From assembly GCA_022781015.1 (NCBI GenBank), contig JALEUF010000039.1:1-15739 (forward strand): a stretch of DNA of 15,739 nt, written 5' to 3'. The DNA is from Caryophanales bacterium. GTDB taxonomy: Bacteria > Bacillota_I > Bacilli_A > RFN20 > CAG-826. The translations under genes were made by a program, and so were the position numbers. The notes beneath the pieces were generated by a model. It did not search any database. It was given only the letters and a program-made list of their open reading frames with translations, and was not told the origin of the DNA. Of this stretch, positions 7,627-14,207 are shown in pieces. Within the stretch, counting starts at the first letter, position 1, and every line of letters begins with the position of its first letter.

Positions 7627-7731
7627 TTGCATGGATAAAGAAATATGTTAAATTAACAAATGTTAAGTAATCTTTACTTAATTCATTTCCTTTCAAATTA
7701 AGAAGGGCTACTGTGGCTAGTTGCCCTTTTT
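7627..7731 (+). ncRNA. Candidate small RNA between trpS and spx
   Basis: The stretch has a full transcription unit without an open reading frame. TTGCAT (7627-7632) and, after 16 nt, TAAATT (7649-7654, preceded by TGT as an extended -10) form a plausible promoter. The transcript would begin near 7661 with a perfect 8-bp hairpin, TTAAGTAA-TCT-TTACTTAA (7663-7681). A pyrimidine-rich linker follows (ATTCATTTCCTTTC). It ends in a terminator, AAGGGC/GCCCTT plus ACT/AGT around GTGGCT with T5 (7703-7731). The linker TCCTTTCA (7688-7695) is complementary to TGAAAGGA (7813-7820) and to Shine-Dalgarno-like sequences generally. The family is not recognised. It could also be the leftover leader of a lost gene. 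Confidence 0.4.
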
Positions 7732-7832
7732 AACTAATAAAATAGGGGACCCGTGTATCTAAATTGGCTGAATTTATGTTACTAAGAATTTTTATCTTCG
7801 AATTATTGTTAATGAAAGGAGTGATACTTACC

Positions 7833-7855
7833 AAGATTTTTTAATCTTTTAGATT
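7833..7855. repeat. Mutually exclusive hairpin arms upstream of spx
   Basis: AAGATT (7833-7838) can pair with AATCTT (7843-7848), and AATCT (7843-7847) can instead pair with AGATT (7851-7855). The arms overlap the expected -35 area of the spx promoter. The rest of 7732-7869 holds no gene; an AAAGGAG at 7815-7821 has no ATG at a usable distance. Confidence 0.35.
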
Positions 7856-7866
7856 AACGCAATGGT

Positions 7867-7875
7867 TGTTATAAT
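7867..7875 (+). promoter_or_regulatory. Extended -10 promoter of spx
   Basis: TGTTATAAT is an extended -10 with a perfect hexamer, exactly 9 nt before the spx ATG. There is no Shine-Dalgarno site, so the mRNA is probably leaderless. Confidence 0.65.
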
Positions 7876-7884
7876 GAATTCGTT

Positions 7885-8316
7885 ATGATTAAGATCTATA
7901 CTTCTCCATCTTGTTCTAGCTGCAGAAAAGTGAAGAAATGGTTTGATGAGCAGCAAATACCTTATGAGGCTAAGAATATTTTTGGCGACACTTTATCTGT
8001 CGATGATGTTAAGGAAGTAATTGCCAAGGCTGAAAATGGGACCGATGATATAATCTCTACCCGTTCTAAGATAGTCTCAGAAAATAATATCAATTTCGAT
8101 GATATGACTATATCTGAACTTATTGATTTCATTAGAAAGAATCCTTCTATCTTGAAACGTCCAATAATTGTCGATGATAGAAGGCTTCAAGTTGGATATA
8201 ACGAAGAAGAAATAAGGACCTTTATCCCTAGGGCGAGACGCCTAGCAGAGATGTATTGTTCTCCAAAAGAATGTGAGAATTATGCAACTTGCCCACATGC
8301 AAAGGATAAAATGTGA
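7885..8316 (+). CDS. spx: Spx-family thiol-stress transcriptional regulator
   Basis: Spx binds the RNA polymerase alpha C-terminal domain and redirects transcription under disulfide stress. The redox switch Cys10-Ser-Ser-Cys13, Gly52 (NGTDDIISTRSK) needed for alpha-CTD contact, Arg92 (KRPII) and the signature LQVGYNEEEIRTFIPR are all at the positions known from Bacillus subtilis Spx, so this is Spx rather than an ArsC arsenate reductase. The tail is unusual. In place of the Bacillus end, which lacks cysteine, it has a stretch with Cys125, Cys130, Cys136 and His138 (CSPKECENYATCPH), able to form a small metal or redox site. Total length is 143 against about 131. The gene has its own extended -10 promoter and is followed 7 nt later by a membrane-protein gene. 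Confidence 0.93.
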   Translation: MIKIYTSPSCSSCRKVKKWFDEQQIPYEAKNIFGDTLSVDDVKEVIAKAENGTDDIISTRSKIVSENNINFDDMTISELIDFIRKNPSILKRPIIVDDRRLQVGYNEEEIRTFIPRARRLAEMYCSPKECENYATCPHAKDKM

Positions 8317-8323
8317 TTAGATT

Positions 8324-8968
8324 ATGAAGAACGCACCTATTAAAAAGCCTTTATTCCTAATAATGGGCATCCTCTCATTTGTAATTTTCTTTGGATGCAA
8401 TGTTTTATATTTCTATGACTTTTCTTATTTCAAGAACCTTTTGAATGGTATCTCAATTTTAGATTTACCTAATTTATTATTGGCCATATCGTCTTTAATA
8501 TCCTTTATGGGTTTATTAGGATTAATAATTGGCTATATAAACAAAGATAGAACTACTTTATTGACTTCTTCTATAATTTTAGGCGCCTGCTACTTTGTTG
8601 GGGGCAGTTATCAATTGATTGGTTCCTTGATAACAAATAAAGGTTTGGATTTAGCCATATTAAGTAATATCTATCTTCTTTGTTCTAGCATTTGCCTTTT
8701 GCTGGTTTTAATTAATATAGCCATCTATATGTCTTGCTTTAAGGCAAAGAAGAATGCTGTCTTGATTATATTGTTTTCAATATTCTCATTATTCCTTTCT
8801 TTGGGAACAGTTATCTTATTTATGCTAGGGAATGATGTATTTACTAATTTTGCAGGATATTTTGATTTTTCTTCTATTTTGAGCAATGACCTACCTTTAT
8901 TCTTCGGGTTATTCTCTTCTTTATTATTTTCTATCGGCTCGCTTATTTTATATAAGAAACTATATTAA
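8324..8968 (+). CDS. Polytopic membrane protein of unknown function
   Basis: No family is recognised in this 214-residue protein. It has about six hydrophobic segments: residues near 9-31, 45-69, 77-101, 108-134, 142-166 and 186-210. The loops are short; the first is FYDFSYFKNLLNG. The ends are basic (MKNAPIKKP and LYKKLY), which suggests both termini face the cytoplasm. There are no charged residues in the segments that would suggest a transporter site. It starts 7 nt after spx, without a Shine-Dalgarno site, so it is probably translated from the spx transcript. The link to spx is positional only. A strong hairpin terminator follows. Confidence 0.8.
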   Translation: MKNAPIKKPLFLIMGILSFVIFFGCNVLYFYDFSYFKNLLNGISILDLPNLLLAISSLISFMGLLGLIIGYINKDRTTLLTSSIILGACYFVGGSYQLIGSLITNKGLDLAILSNIYLLCSSICLLLVLINIAIYMSCFKAKKNAVLIILFSIFSLFLSLGTVILFMLGNDVFTNFAGYFDFSSILSNDLPLFFGLFSSLLFSIGSLILYKKLY

Positions 8969-8980
8969 TTTAGGCAATTT

Positions 8981-9015
8981 AAAAAGGTCTAGACAGTTCA
9001 ATCTAGGCCTTTTTT
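8981..9015. terminator. Bidirectional rho-independent terminator
   Basis: AAAAAGGTCTAGA (8981-8993) pairs with TCTAGGCCTTTTT (9002-9014), with one G-T wobble and the loop CAGTTCAA. A/T runs on both sides let it end the rightward spx unit and the leftward CYTH gene. Confidence 0.88.
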
Positions 9016-9022
9016 CCATGTG

Positions 9023-9601
9023 TTAATTATTTTTCAACGCTTCCATTGCCCTGCGGGTTTTTGAAGACTTGCTGAAGGTAAATTCTTTTATTCCGTGTTC
9101 TGCTAATAATTCAGATAAAATTGTCTTTGCACCTTCTAAATTATTGTATTCAAATTCAACTTCATAATCAGTGATATCTGAATAGACATTTCTATCAATT
9201 GATAACAAGCCACCTTTATATTCGACATCGATTCTTTCGGTTGTTAAGGAGGTAAGTATCTTTAATGAATCTAAATCAATATCTAACATGGTTAGGAATC
9301 TAGATGTATCTCCTTTTGGGAATATTCCTTTATTCCTAAAATCATTGAACTGATCTTTGGTAATGACACAGTTCTTCTCTAATAACCCCTGTGATAAAGG
9401 AGTTTTTAAGGTTAATTCGAATCTATCGGTTTTTTGTCTTATTCTTAAGGCAATGCCTTCTTTATTTAAGATTCTATTTTCTGAATCGATATAATAATTG
9501 GTTTGGATATATCTAGGGCATTCAGGGAATAGCTTTGCTAATTTTCTATAATCGTCTTGACTTATTAATATTTTAGCTTCAATTTCAATTGCATTTGACA
9601 T
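9023..9601 (-). CDS. CYTH-domain protein (YjbK-like triphosphatase)
   Basis: This is a 192-residue CYTH (triphosphate tunnel metalloenzyme) protein. The signature ExExK is EIEAK at residues 6-10. Further charged strands line the tunnel: ALRIRQK, FELTLKTPL, IDVEYKGGLLSIDRN and DYEVEFEYNN. The C-terminal half carries KSSKTRRAMEAL. The order and length match Bacillus YjbK, thought to act on inorganic triphosphate or related molecules. The in vivo substrate is not settled and cannot be read here. A good AGGAG lies 7 nt before the ATG, with a TATAAT box beyond it. It diverges from the EIIB-like gene and shares with it a symmetric promoter. Confidence 0.88.
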   Translation of the reverse strand: MSNAIEIEAKILISQDDYRKLAKLFPECPRYIQTNYYIDSENRILNKEGIALRIRQKTDRFELTLKTPLSQGLLEKNCVITKDQFNDFRNKGIFPKGDTSRFLTMLDIDLDSLKILTSLTTERIDVEYKGGLLSIDRNVYSDITDYEVEFEYNNLEGAKTILSELLAEHGIKEFTFSKSSKTRRAMEALKNN

Positions 9602-9608
9602 AACTAGG

Positions 9609-9639
9609 CTCCTATTATGGTATTATACTACTTGGAAGG
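9609..9639. promoter_or_regulatory. Symmetric bidirectional promoter between the CYTH and EIIB-like genes
   Basis: Plus-strand GTATTATAC (9620-9628) reads GTATAATAC on the minus strand. It offers TATAAT leftward (9627-9622) and TATTAT or TATACT rightward (9621-9629). Both genes have a Shine-Dalgarno site at 7 nt from the ATG: AGGAG leftward (9613-9609) and GGAAGG rightward (9634-9639). The start codons are only 45 bp apart. Confidence 0.6.
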
Positions 9640-9646
9640 TTAATGT

Positions 9647-10030
9647 ATGTTCAATCTTTATTTATATGTTCTTGATTTCAATTCTTTCTTAAAACAAAAT
9701 GCGCTTTATCTAGCTTTAGGAGTGGTAGGCTTGATAATTGTTGTCCTTTTGCTTTGCTTTTTCCTTTCAAAAAAGAATGGTAAAAAGGAGCCTAGTAAGA
9801 TTAGAGGCAATAAAAGCGAATATATAGATTCTTTTGGGGGAAACGATAATCTAGTCGATTATAAATTGATTGGTTCTAGAATCGAAGTTCACCTAAAGGA
9901 TTATTCAAAATTAGACAAGGAAAAATTAAAATCCGCCGGAGTCGACGGATTTATCTTGATGTCAAATAAGCTAACCCTTGTATTAAAAGGGGACGCTAAA
10001 GAAGTATATAAGAAGATTTTTAACGATTGA
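9647..10030 (+). CDS. Membrane-anchored PTS EIIB-like domain protein without the active cysteine
   Basis: This is a 127-residue protein. A transmembrane helix (about residues 20-41, YLALGVVGLIIVVLLLCFF) is followed by a basic stop-transfer stretch (SKKNGKKEPSK). Residues about 58-127 resemble the glucose-type EIIB fold: YIDSFGGNDNLVDY, then SRIEVHLKDYSKLDKEKLKSAGVDGFI and LVLKGDAKEVYKKI. In true EIIB domains the phosphorylated cysteine lies two residues before TRLRV. Here that region reads LIGSRIEV, with no cysteine, so phosphotransfer is not expected. The role may be structural or regulatory; I do not know it. The assignment rests on pattern and spacing only. Its last 11 nt overlap maf on the other strand. 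Confidence 0.6.
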   Translation: MFNLYLYVLDFNSFLKQNALYLALGVVGLIIVVLLLCFFLSKKNGKKEPSKIRGNKSEYIDSFGGNDNLVDYKLIGSRIEVHLKDYSKLDKEKLKSAGVDGFILMSNKLTLVLKGDAKEVYKKIFND

Positions 10031-10574
10031 ATTTAGTTTTATAGACATGGAATGCTATATCTTCGATAGGTAATCCCATGACATTATAATAACTGCCCTT
10101 AATTTCCTTTATTAAAGGATAATCATCTTGTATCCCATATGATCCAGCCTTGTCAAAAGGCTTGAATTTATTTACGTATTCCTCAATTTGAGTATCACTT
10201 AGTTCATTAAAATAGACTTCAGTAGATACAGTCCTATTTATTTCTATGCCATTTCCAATATAGGTATAGCCGGAAGTAACGATATGTTTCTTGCCATTTA
10301 GCATCTTAAGCATTGCAATGGCATTTTCTTTATTATGCGGTTTGCCTAATGCCTTGTTTGCGTATATTACCACTGTATCGCAGGCAAGTATTTCATCACT
10401 TGGATATTTAGATGAAATCGTATAGGCTTTGGCCTTTGATTCTTCTAATGCCAAATCTTTTGGAGGCAAATCCAAAATAGATTCATCAATATCAGGAACG
10501 ATAATTTCAAAAGAAGGGATTAACTTAGCTAGTATTTCCTTCCTTCTAGGAGAAGAAGAAGCAAGTATAAACAT
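10020..10574 (-). CDS. maf: Maf-family nucleoside triphosphate pyrophosphatase
   Basis: Maf proteins hydrolyse non-canonical or canonical nucleoside triphosphates (for example dTTP, UTP or m5UTP) to monophosphates, and are linked to septum arrest in Bacillus. The N terminus MFILASSSPRRKEILAKL is the family signature, followed by DIDES (28-32) and the catalytic-region motif ACDTVV (near 64-69). KPFDKAGSYGIQD and the C-terminal GSYYNVMGLP are also conserved. The length of 184 is standard. It starts 2 nt after rnjA, with AAGGA from the rnjA 3' end as its Shine-Dalgarno site, so the two form an operon. Substrate preference among Maf subgroups is not clear from sequence. Confidence 0.94.
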   Translation of the reverse strand: MFILASSSPRRKEILAKLIPSFEIIVPDIDESILDLPPKDLALEESKAKAYTISSKYPSDEILACDTVVIYANKALGKPHNKENAIAMLKMLNGKKHIVTSGYTYIGNGIEINRTVSTEVYFNELSDTQIEEYVNKFKPFDKAGSYGIQDDYPLIKEIKGSYYNVMGLPIEDIAFHVYKTKFNR

Positions 10575-10576
10575 AA

Positions 10577-12244
10577 TTAATCCTTATTCATGATTAAAGG
10601 AATAATCATTGGCTTCCTGCCTGTTTTTCTTTCGACATATTTAGAAACAACAGACTTAAGTGCAGTTTTTATTTCACCAAAGCTTACTCTTTCTTTCATT
10701 AATTCCCTGACAGCTTCTTCCGCTCTTATTTGGGAATGCCTGACTACGTGGTTAGTTTCGGCAGAAGAGAATCCTCTAGCATAGACAATTGGAGGCACGA
10801 TTAAAGTATTGGTCCTGCTTTCGATTGTTAAGATAATCGATATCATTCCATCGTTCTTCAATATGTCTCTATCTGACATTATGGCTCCGGAAACTCCATC
10901 AAGATCATTGCCATCAATATAGACGTCTTCGGCAGATATGTGGATGCCCCTTGTAATCTTATGATCTTTAAGGACAATGTTATCCCCATTATCGCAAATA
11001 AAGACGTTTTCTTGCTTCATGCCTAGTTGCATTGCTATATCGCCATGTAACTTAAGCATTCTATATTCGCCATGAACAGGCATGAAATACTTTGGCTTTA
11101 CTAGACGTTGCATTAAACGTAATTCTTGCCTAGATGGGTGGCCTGAAGAGTGGAGGGAGAATGCTAATGAATTTTGTTTAACATCAGCACCCATTTTGAC
11201 TAGATTATTGACTAACCTATCAACTAAAACTCCGTTTCCTGGAATTGGGTTAGAAGAGAAAATAACTGTATCACCTGGATAGATGGTGGTATTTCTATTG
11301 TCTCCAGAAACGATTCTAGATAAGGCTGCCATTGGTTCGCCTTGGCTACCAGTACAAATAATACAAACTTCAGATAGACGGTAGTTCTTTAACATTGATT
11401 CTTCAATCAAAGAAACATCTGGAATCTTTATATAGCCATATTCCCTTGCAATTGAGATGACATTTTTCATCGACCTTCCAAGGATGCATATCTTCCTTTT
11501 ATGGGCAACAGCAACTTCGACAACTTGCTGGATACGGTTAATGTTGCTTGAGAAGGTAGAAACAATAATTCTTCCAGGGGCTTTCTCGAATATTTCTTCT
11601 ACACCGGCCCTGACATTAGTTTCGCTAGGGGTATAGCCCTCGATTTCGGCGTTGGTAGAATCTGCCATGAGCAAATCAACGCCTTCGCTACCTAACCTAG
11701 CTAATTTATCGATTTCAAAATTTGGACCAACTGGAGTCAAATCAATCTTAAAGTCACCAGTTTCAATAATCCTGCCTTGCTTTGTATCAATACAAATTCC
11801 ATATGAATCAGGGATGGAGTGGGTGACTCTAAAGAAAGAAACGGTAAATTCATCAGCAATCCTAATAATTGAATTTGTATCGTATTCAACTATCTTGACT
11901 GGGTCTTTGATCCTATTGTCTTCTAGCTTGTGTCTAATTAAGGCAGCGGCTAGTCTAGGTGCATAAATAACGGGGACGTGTATTGATCTAATAAGAAAAG
12001 GAATGCCTCCGATATGGTCTTCGTGACCATGGGTAATGAATAGGGCTTTCAATTTAGACCTATTGTTTTTTAGATATGTATAATCAGGGATAACATAATC
12101 AACCCCTGGTAAATTTACTTCTGGGAATCTAACACCGGCATCGACCATTATGATTGAATTGGTGGTTTCAAAACAGTAGGTATTCTTACCTACCTCGCCT
12201 AATCCCCCGAGCGCATAAATATTAATTGGAGATTCTTGTACCAT
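10577..12244 (-). CDS. rnjA: Ribonuclease J (RNase J1-type)
   Basis: The enzyme is a 5'-3' exoribonuclease and endonuclease of the metallo-beta-lactamase/beta-CASP family, acting in mRNA decay and rRNA maturation. GLGEVGKN (14-21) opens the fold. HGHEDHIGG (72-80) gives the zinc ligands His72, His74, Asp76 and His77. VTHSIPDS, the GDFKID aspartate and the PVHGEYRML histidine complete the metal site. RNase J2 proteins have a degenerate HGHEDA motif, so this is J1-like and should be active. GEPMAALSRI and HSSGHPSRQEL are beta-CASP motifs. The 555-residue length is normal, including the C-terminal domain. GAGG lies 9 nt before the ATG. It is first in an operon with maf, and no second RNase J is visible here. 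Confidence 0.96.
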   Translation of the reverse strand: MVQESPINIYALGGLGEVGKNTYCFETTNSIIMVDAGVRFPEVNLPGVDYVIPDYTYLKNNRSKLKALFITHGHEDHIGGIPFLIRSIHVPVIYAPRLAAALIRHKLEDNRIKDPVKIVEYDTNSIIRIADEFTVSFFRVTHSIPDSYGICIDTKQGRIIETGDFKIDLTPVGPNFEIDKLARLGSEGVDLLMADSTNAEIEGYTPSETNVRAGVEEIFEKAPGRIIVSTFSSNINRIQQVVEVAVAHKRKICILGRSMKNVISIAREYGYIKIPDVSLIEESMLKNYRLSEVCIICTGSQGEPMAALSRIVSGDNRNTTIYPGDTVIFSSNPIPGNGVLVDRLVNNLVKMGADVKQNSLAFSLHSSGHPSRQELRLMQRLVKPKYFMPVHGEYRMLKLHGDIAMQLGMKQENVFICDNGDNIVLKDHKITRGIHISAEDVYIDGNDLDGVSGAIMSDRDILKNDGMISIILTIESRTNTLIVPPIVYARGFSSAETNHVVRHSQIRAEEAVRELMKERVSFGEIKTALKSVVSKYVERKTGRKPMIIPLIMNKD

Positions 12245-12298
12245 AGAATATAACCTCGTCTAAGACACCTTCAAAAGTATGTTCGTCTTTTTGCTTTA

Positions 12299-12315
12299 TT
12301 ACTATAACATAGTAA
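12299..12315 (-). promoter_or_regulatory. rnjA promoter with palindrome over the -10
   Basis: On the minus strand TGTTATAGT forms an extended -10 (hexamer at 12306-12301). It is embedded in a perfect 7-bp inverted repeat, TTACTAT-AAC-ATAGTAA. A protein bound here would block rnjA transcription. The transcript would have a leader of about 50 nt with GAGG before the ATG. Confidence 0.45.
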
Positions 12316-12326
12316 ACAAGTAAAAC

Positions 12327-12362
12327 AAAAAGCCAAAAGCATGAAAACGGTTTCTTTTATGG
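12327..12362 (-). terminator. Possible terminator after the lipoprotein gene
   Basis: On the minus strand CCATAAAAG can pair with CTTTTGG across a bulge, followed by CTTTTTG. The GC content is low and the hairpin has alternative pairings. It is 28 bp past the lipoprotein stop codon and just upstream of the rnjA promoter. Confidence 0.4.
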
Positions 12363-12389
12363 ATATATCAGGTTTTAACGAACTATTTT

Positions 12390-13433
12390 TTATTTTATTT
12401 TCATTATTTCTATTACTTTAGAATAATCAAATAATCCTTCTAATTCGTTATATTCTTTTCTAAAAGCTTCCCTAAATTCCTTTTTGTGTTTTCCAAATAC
12501 ATCTTCATTTGGTTGCAAAACTACTTCTTCATCTAATAAATCAACTTTAGCGTCGTTAGATTTCATATATCTAGGAAGAAGGACAAATGCATCGTTATTT
12601 TCTTTGATGATGTCAGCCCTTGCTGAATCAATGTTATTGTTTTCCATTCCTAAAGTAGGGAAACTTCCGTATTCCTTTTCTTTATAGGACTCGGGATATA
12701 CTTCTATTTTTTCTCCAATATAATCAAAATCTCTTTTTATGTTTTCTTGATTATATTTCTCTCTTGTTTCAAAGATATATTCTTTAGGAGAGGATTTTTC
12801 GTTATCAAAGCTTAATTCAACTCTTCTATATAAGTTGATTTCTTTATCTATTGTTTCGTCTTTAGAGAGGTTTTTCTTTATAATGGCTTTCTTATTTAAA
12901 CAAGCGAATACAAGCTGATAATCATCTATTTTATAAACGATGTCTTTTATGTTTTCGCTTGAATAGTATATGACGTCGTTATTATCTTCTTTGGCTAGTT
13001 TTTGATGGGCAAAATAATATTTTCCATCTATGACTTTTTCATTATCATAGCTAACGAAATGGTAATTTTGATCCTGATGATTATTCTTTTGCTCATAATC
13101 TTTTAGATAGGATTTATATTCACTTATTTTTGATTGTTTTAGATAGGCGAGATAATAGGTATTGTTACTTTCTTTATATTCAGTTAAGAAAGAGAAATAA
13201 TAACGGACAGCTTCGGTTTGGCTATCTTGCAAGCTAACTCCATCCCAAAGATAGTTATAAGTTAAAGAAGCTCCAGGGATAGCATATTCATAGTTAAACC
13301 GGAAGCCCATTATTCCTGCTTTTATTGTTTCCTCTTCTAGCAATTCTAGATGACTATCTTGGCTACAAGCAAAGCTAAAACTAGAAATAATAGCTAGTAG
13401 AAGTACTTGTTTTATTTTTGTAGTCTTATTCAT
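12390..13433 (-). CDS. Putative lipoprotein of unknown function
   Basis: I chose the ATG at 13433 because AGAGGTG lies 7 nt before it and a signal peptide then starts at once: MNKTTKIK, hydrophobic QVLLLAIISSFSF, then Ala-Cys23. An upstream in-frame ATG at 13493 would add 20 charged residues before the signal and has no Shine-Dalgarno site. The lipobox SFAC is not ideal, since position -3 is Ser and not Leu, but an extracytoplasmic lipid-anchored protein is likely. The mature part (about 325 residues) is rich in Tyr, Asp, Glu, Lys and Asn, with alternating polar and aromatic stretches that suggest beta structure. No domain is recognised. It has its own promoter and lies between def and rnjA; neighbours give no functional hint. 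Confidence 0.75.
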   Translation of the reverse strand: MNKTTKIKQVLLLAIISSFSFACSQDSHLELLEEETIKAGIMGFRFNYEYAIPGASLTYNYLWDGVSLQDSQTEAVRYYFSFLTEYKESNNTYYLAYLKQSKISEYKSYLKDYEQKNNHQDQNYHFVSYDNEKVIDGKYYFAHQKLAKEDNNDVIYYSSENIKDIVYKIDDYQLVFACLNKKAIIKKNLSKDETIDKEINLYRRVELSFDNEKSSPKEYIFETREKYNQENIKRDFDYIGEKIEVYPESYKEKEYGSFPTLGMENNNIDSARADIIKENNDAFVLLPRYMKSNDAKVDLLDEEVVLQPNEDVFGKHKKEFREAFRKEYNELEGLFDYSKVIEIMKIK

Positions 13434-13466
13434 TTTATTCACCTCTTTTCTTTGCATTTTTTCTTT

Positions 13467-13493
13467 ATTATAAGGTATATAGATTTTTTGCAA
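13467..13493 (-). promoter_or_regulatory. Promoter of the lipoprotein gene
   Basis: On the minus strand TTGCAA (13493-13488) is followed after 15 nt by TATAAT (13472-13467). The spacing is short, but both boxes are good. It lies 34 nt upstream of the chosen ATG and inside the longer reading frame, which supports the shorter start. Confidence 0.55.
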
Positions 13494-13533
13494 CCTATTT
13501 CTTATTTAGCCAGTTTTTAAGTAATTTAGATAT

Positions 13534-13565
13534 AAAAAAAGCAATGGTAAGTTGCCTTCCATTGC
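13534..13565 (-). terminator. Rho-independent terminator of def
   Basis: GCAATGG (minus strand, 13565-13559) pairs with CCATTGC (13547-13541) around an 11-nt loop, followed by T7 (plus-strand A run 13534-13540). It is 20 bp past the def stop. Confidence 0.9.
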
Positions 13566-13585
13566 CGTTATTTGTCTTCTAGTTT

Positions 13586-14137
13586 TTATATTTCTATAGA
13601 GCCGGGGATGTTCTTGAATGGATCAATTTTATCGATATGGTCATAGAATAATATTCCGTGTAAGTGGTCTATTTCGTGCTGAAGTACTATAGCATCATAT
13701 CCTCTAGCATTTATCTCAACCATCTTTTCTTCTTTTAAAGAATAGGCACTGACTTTTATTTTATAATAACGATATACCCTTCCTTTATGTGACTTATCTA
13801 CTGATAGGCATCCTTCTCCATTAGAAAGATAGCAAAGCTTTATTGAATTAGAGATAATGCGAGGATTTATTAATTGGAGCTCAACATAAGGGTTTTTATT
13901 ATCGCCAGTTGGATAATAAATGACTAGCATTTGCTTATTTACCCCAATTTGAGGAGCTGCCAATCCTACACCTTCCCTGACACTAGGGTGCTTTTTTCTA
14001 AATTCTTCATCTTGGCTTAACTTTAGATAATCAAGCATATCTATTAAGGTCTGCCTGTCTTTTTCATTTAATGGAAGCTCTACTTCCTTGCATTTCCCTC
14101 TTAATGAGGGGGTTGAATCTTTAACAATCTTAAGCAT
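13586..14137 (-). CDS. def: Peptide deformylase
   Basis: The enzyme removes the formyl group from the N-terminal methionine of new proteins at the ribosome exit. The three metal-site motifs are intact: GVGLAAPQIG (57-66), EGCLSV with ligand Cys110, and HEIDHLHG with ligands His154 and His158 and catalytic Glu155. The insertion between the N-terminal part and motif 1, and the 183-residue length, fit the type 2 (Gram-positive) deformylases. The ATG has no Shine-Dalgarno site; an extended -10 lies 9 nt upstream, so the message is probably leaderless. It is a single-gene unit with its own terminator. An IS110-family element begins about 50 bp upstream, just beyond where its -35 region would be. 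Confidence 0.96.
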   Translation of the reverse strand: MLKIVKDSTPSLRGKCKEVELPLNEKDRQTLIDMLDYLKLSQDEEFRKKHPSVREGVGLAAPQIGVNKQMLVIYYPTGDNKNPYVELQLINPRIISNSIKLCYLSNGEGCLSVDKSHKGRVYRYYKIKVSAYSLKEEKMVEINARGYDAIVLQHEIDHLHGILFYDHIDKIDPFKNIPGSIEI

Positions 14138-14146
14138 AGTAACCGA

Positions 14147-14155
14147 ATTATAGCA
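14147..14155 (-). promoter_or_regulatory. Extended -10 promoter of def
   Basis: On the minus strand TGCTATAAT (hexamer 14152-14147) is exactly 9 nt before the def ATG, the same arrangement as for the rlu and spx genes. Confidence 0.65.
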
Positions 14156-14207
14156 CTTTCTATTGTTTTATCCTAAAATTATGCCTATCTGTTTAACAAA
14201 TAATGTA

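Noticed and set aside
7535..7740. T-box riboswitch for trpS
   Set aside because: The -10 box is only 21 nt before the ATG, the hairpin-plus-T-run faces the other way, and no T-box sequence is present.
7741..7830. Remnant of an insertion sequence between trpS and spx
   Set aside because: It has a leader-like look and a Shine-Dalgarno sequence without a start codon, but no inverted ends, target duplication or transposase fragment could be found.
7885..8316. Arsenate reductase (ArsC) instead of Spx
   Set aside because: The Cys10-x-x-Cys13 pair, Gly52, Arg92 and the GYNEEEIR motif match Spx.
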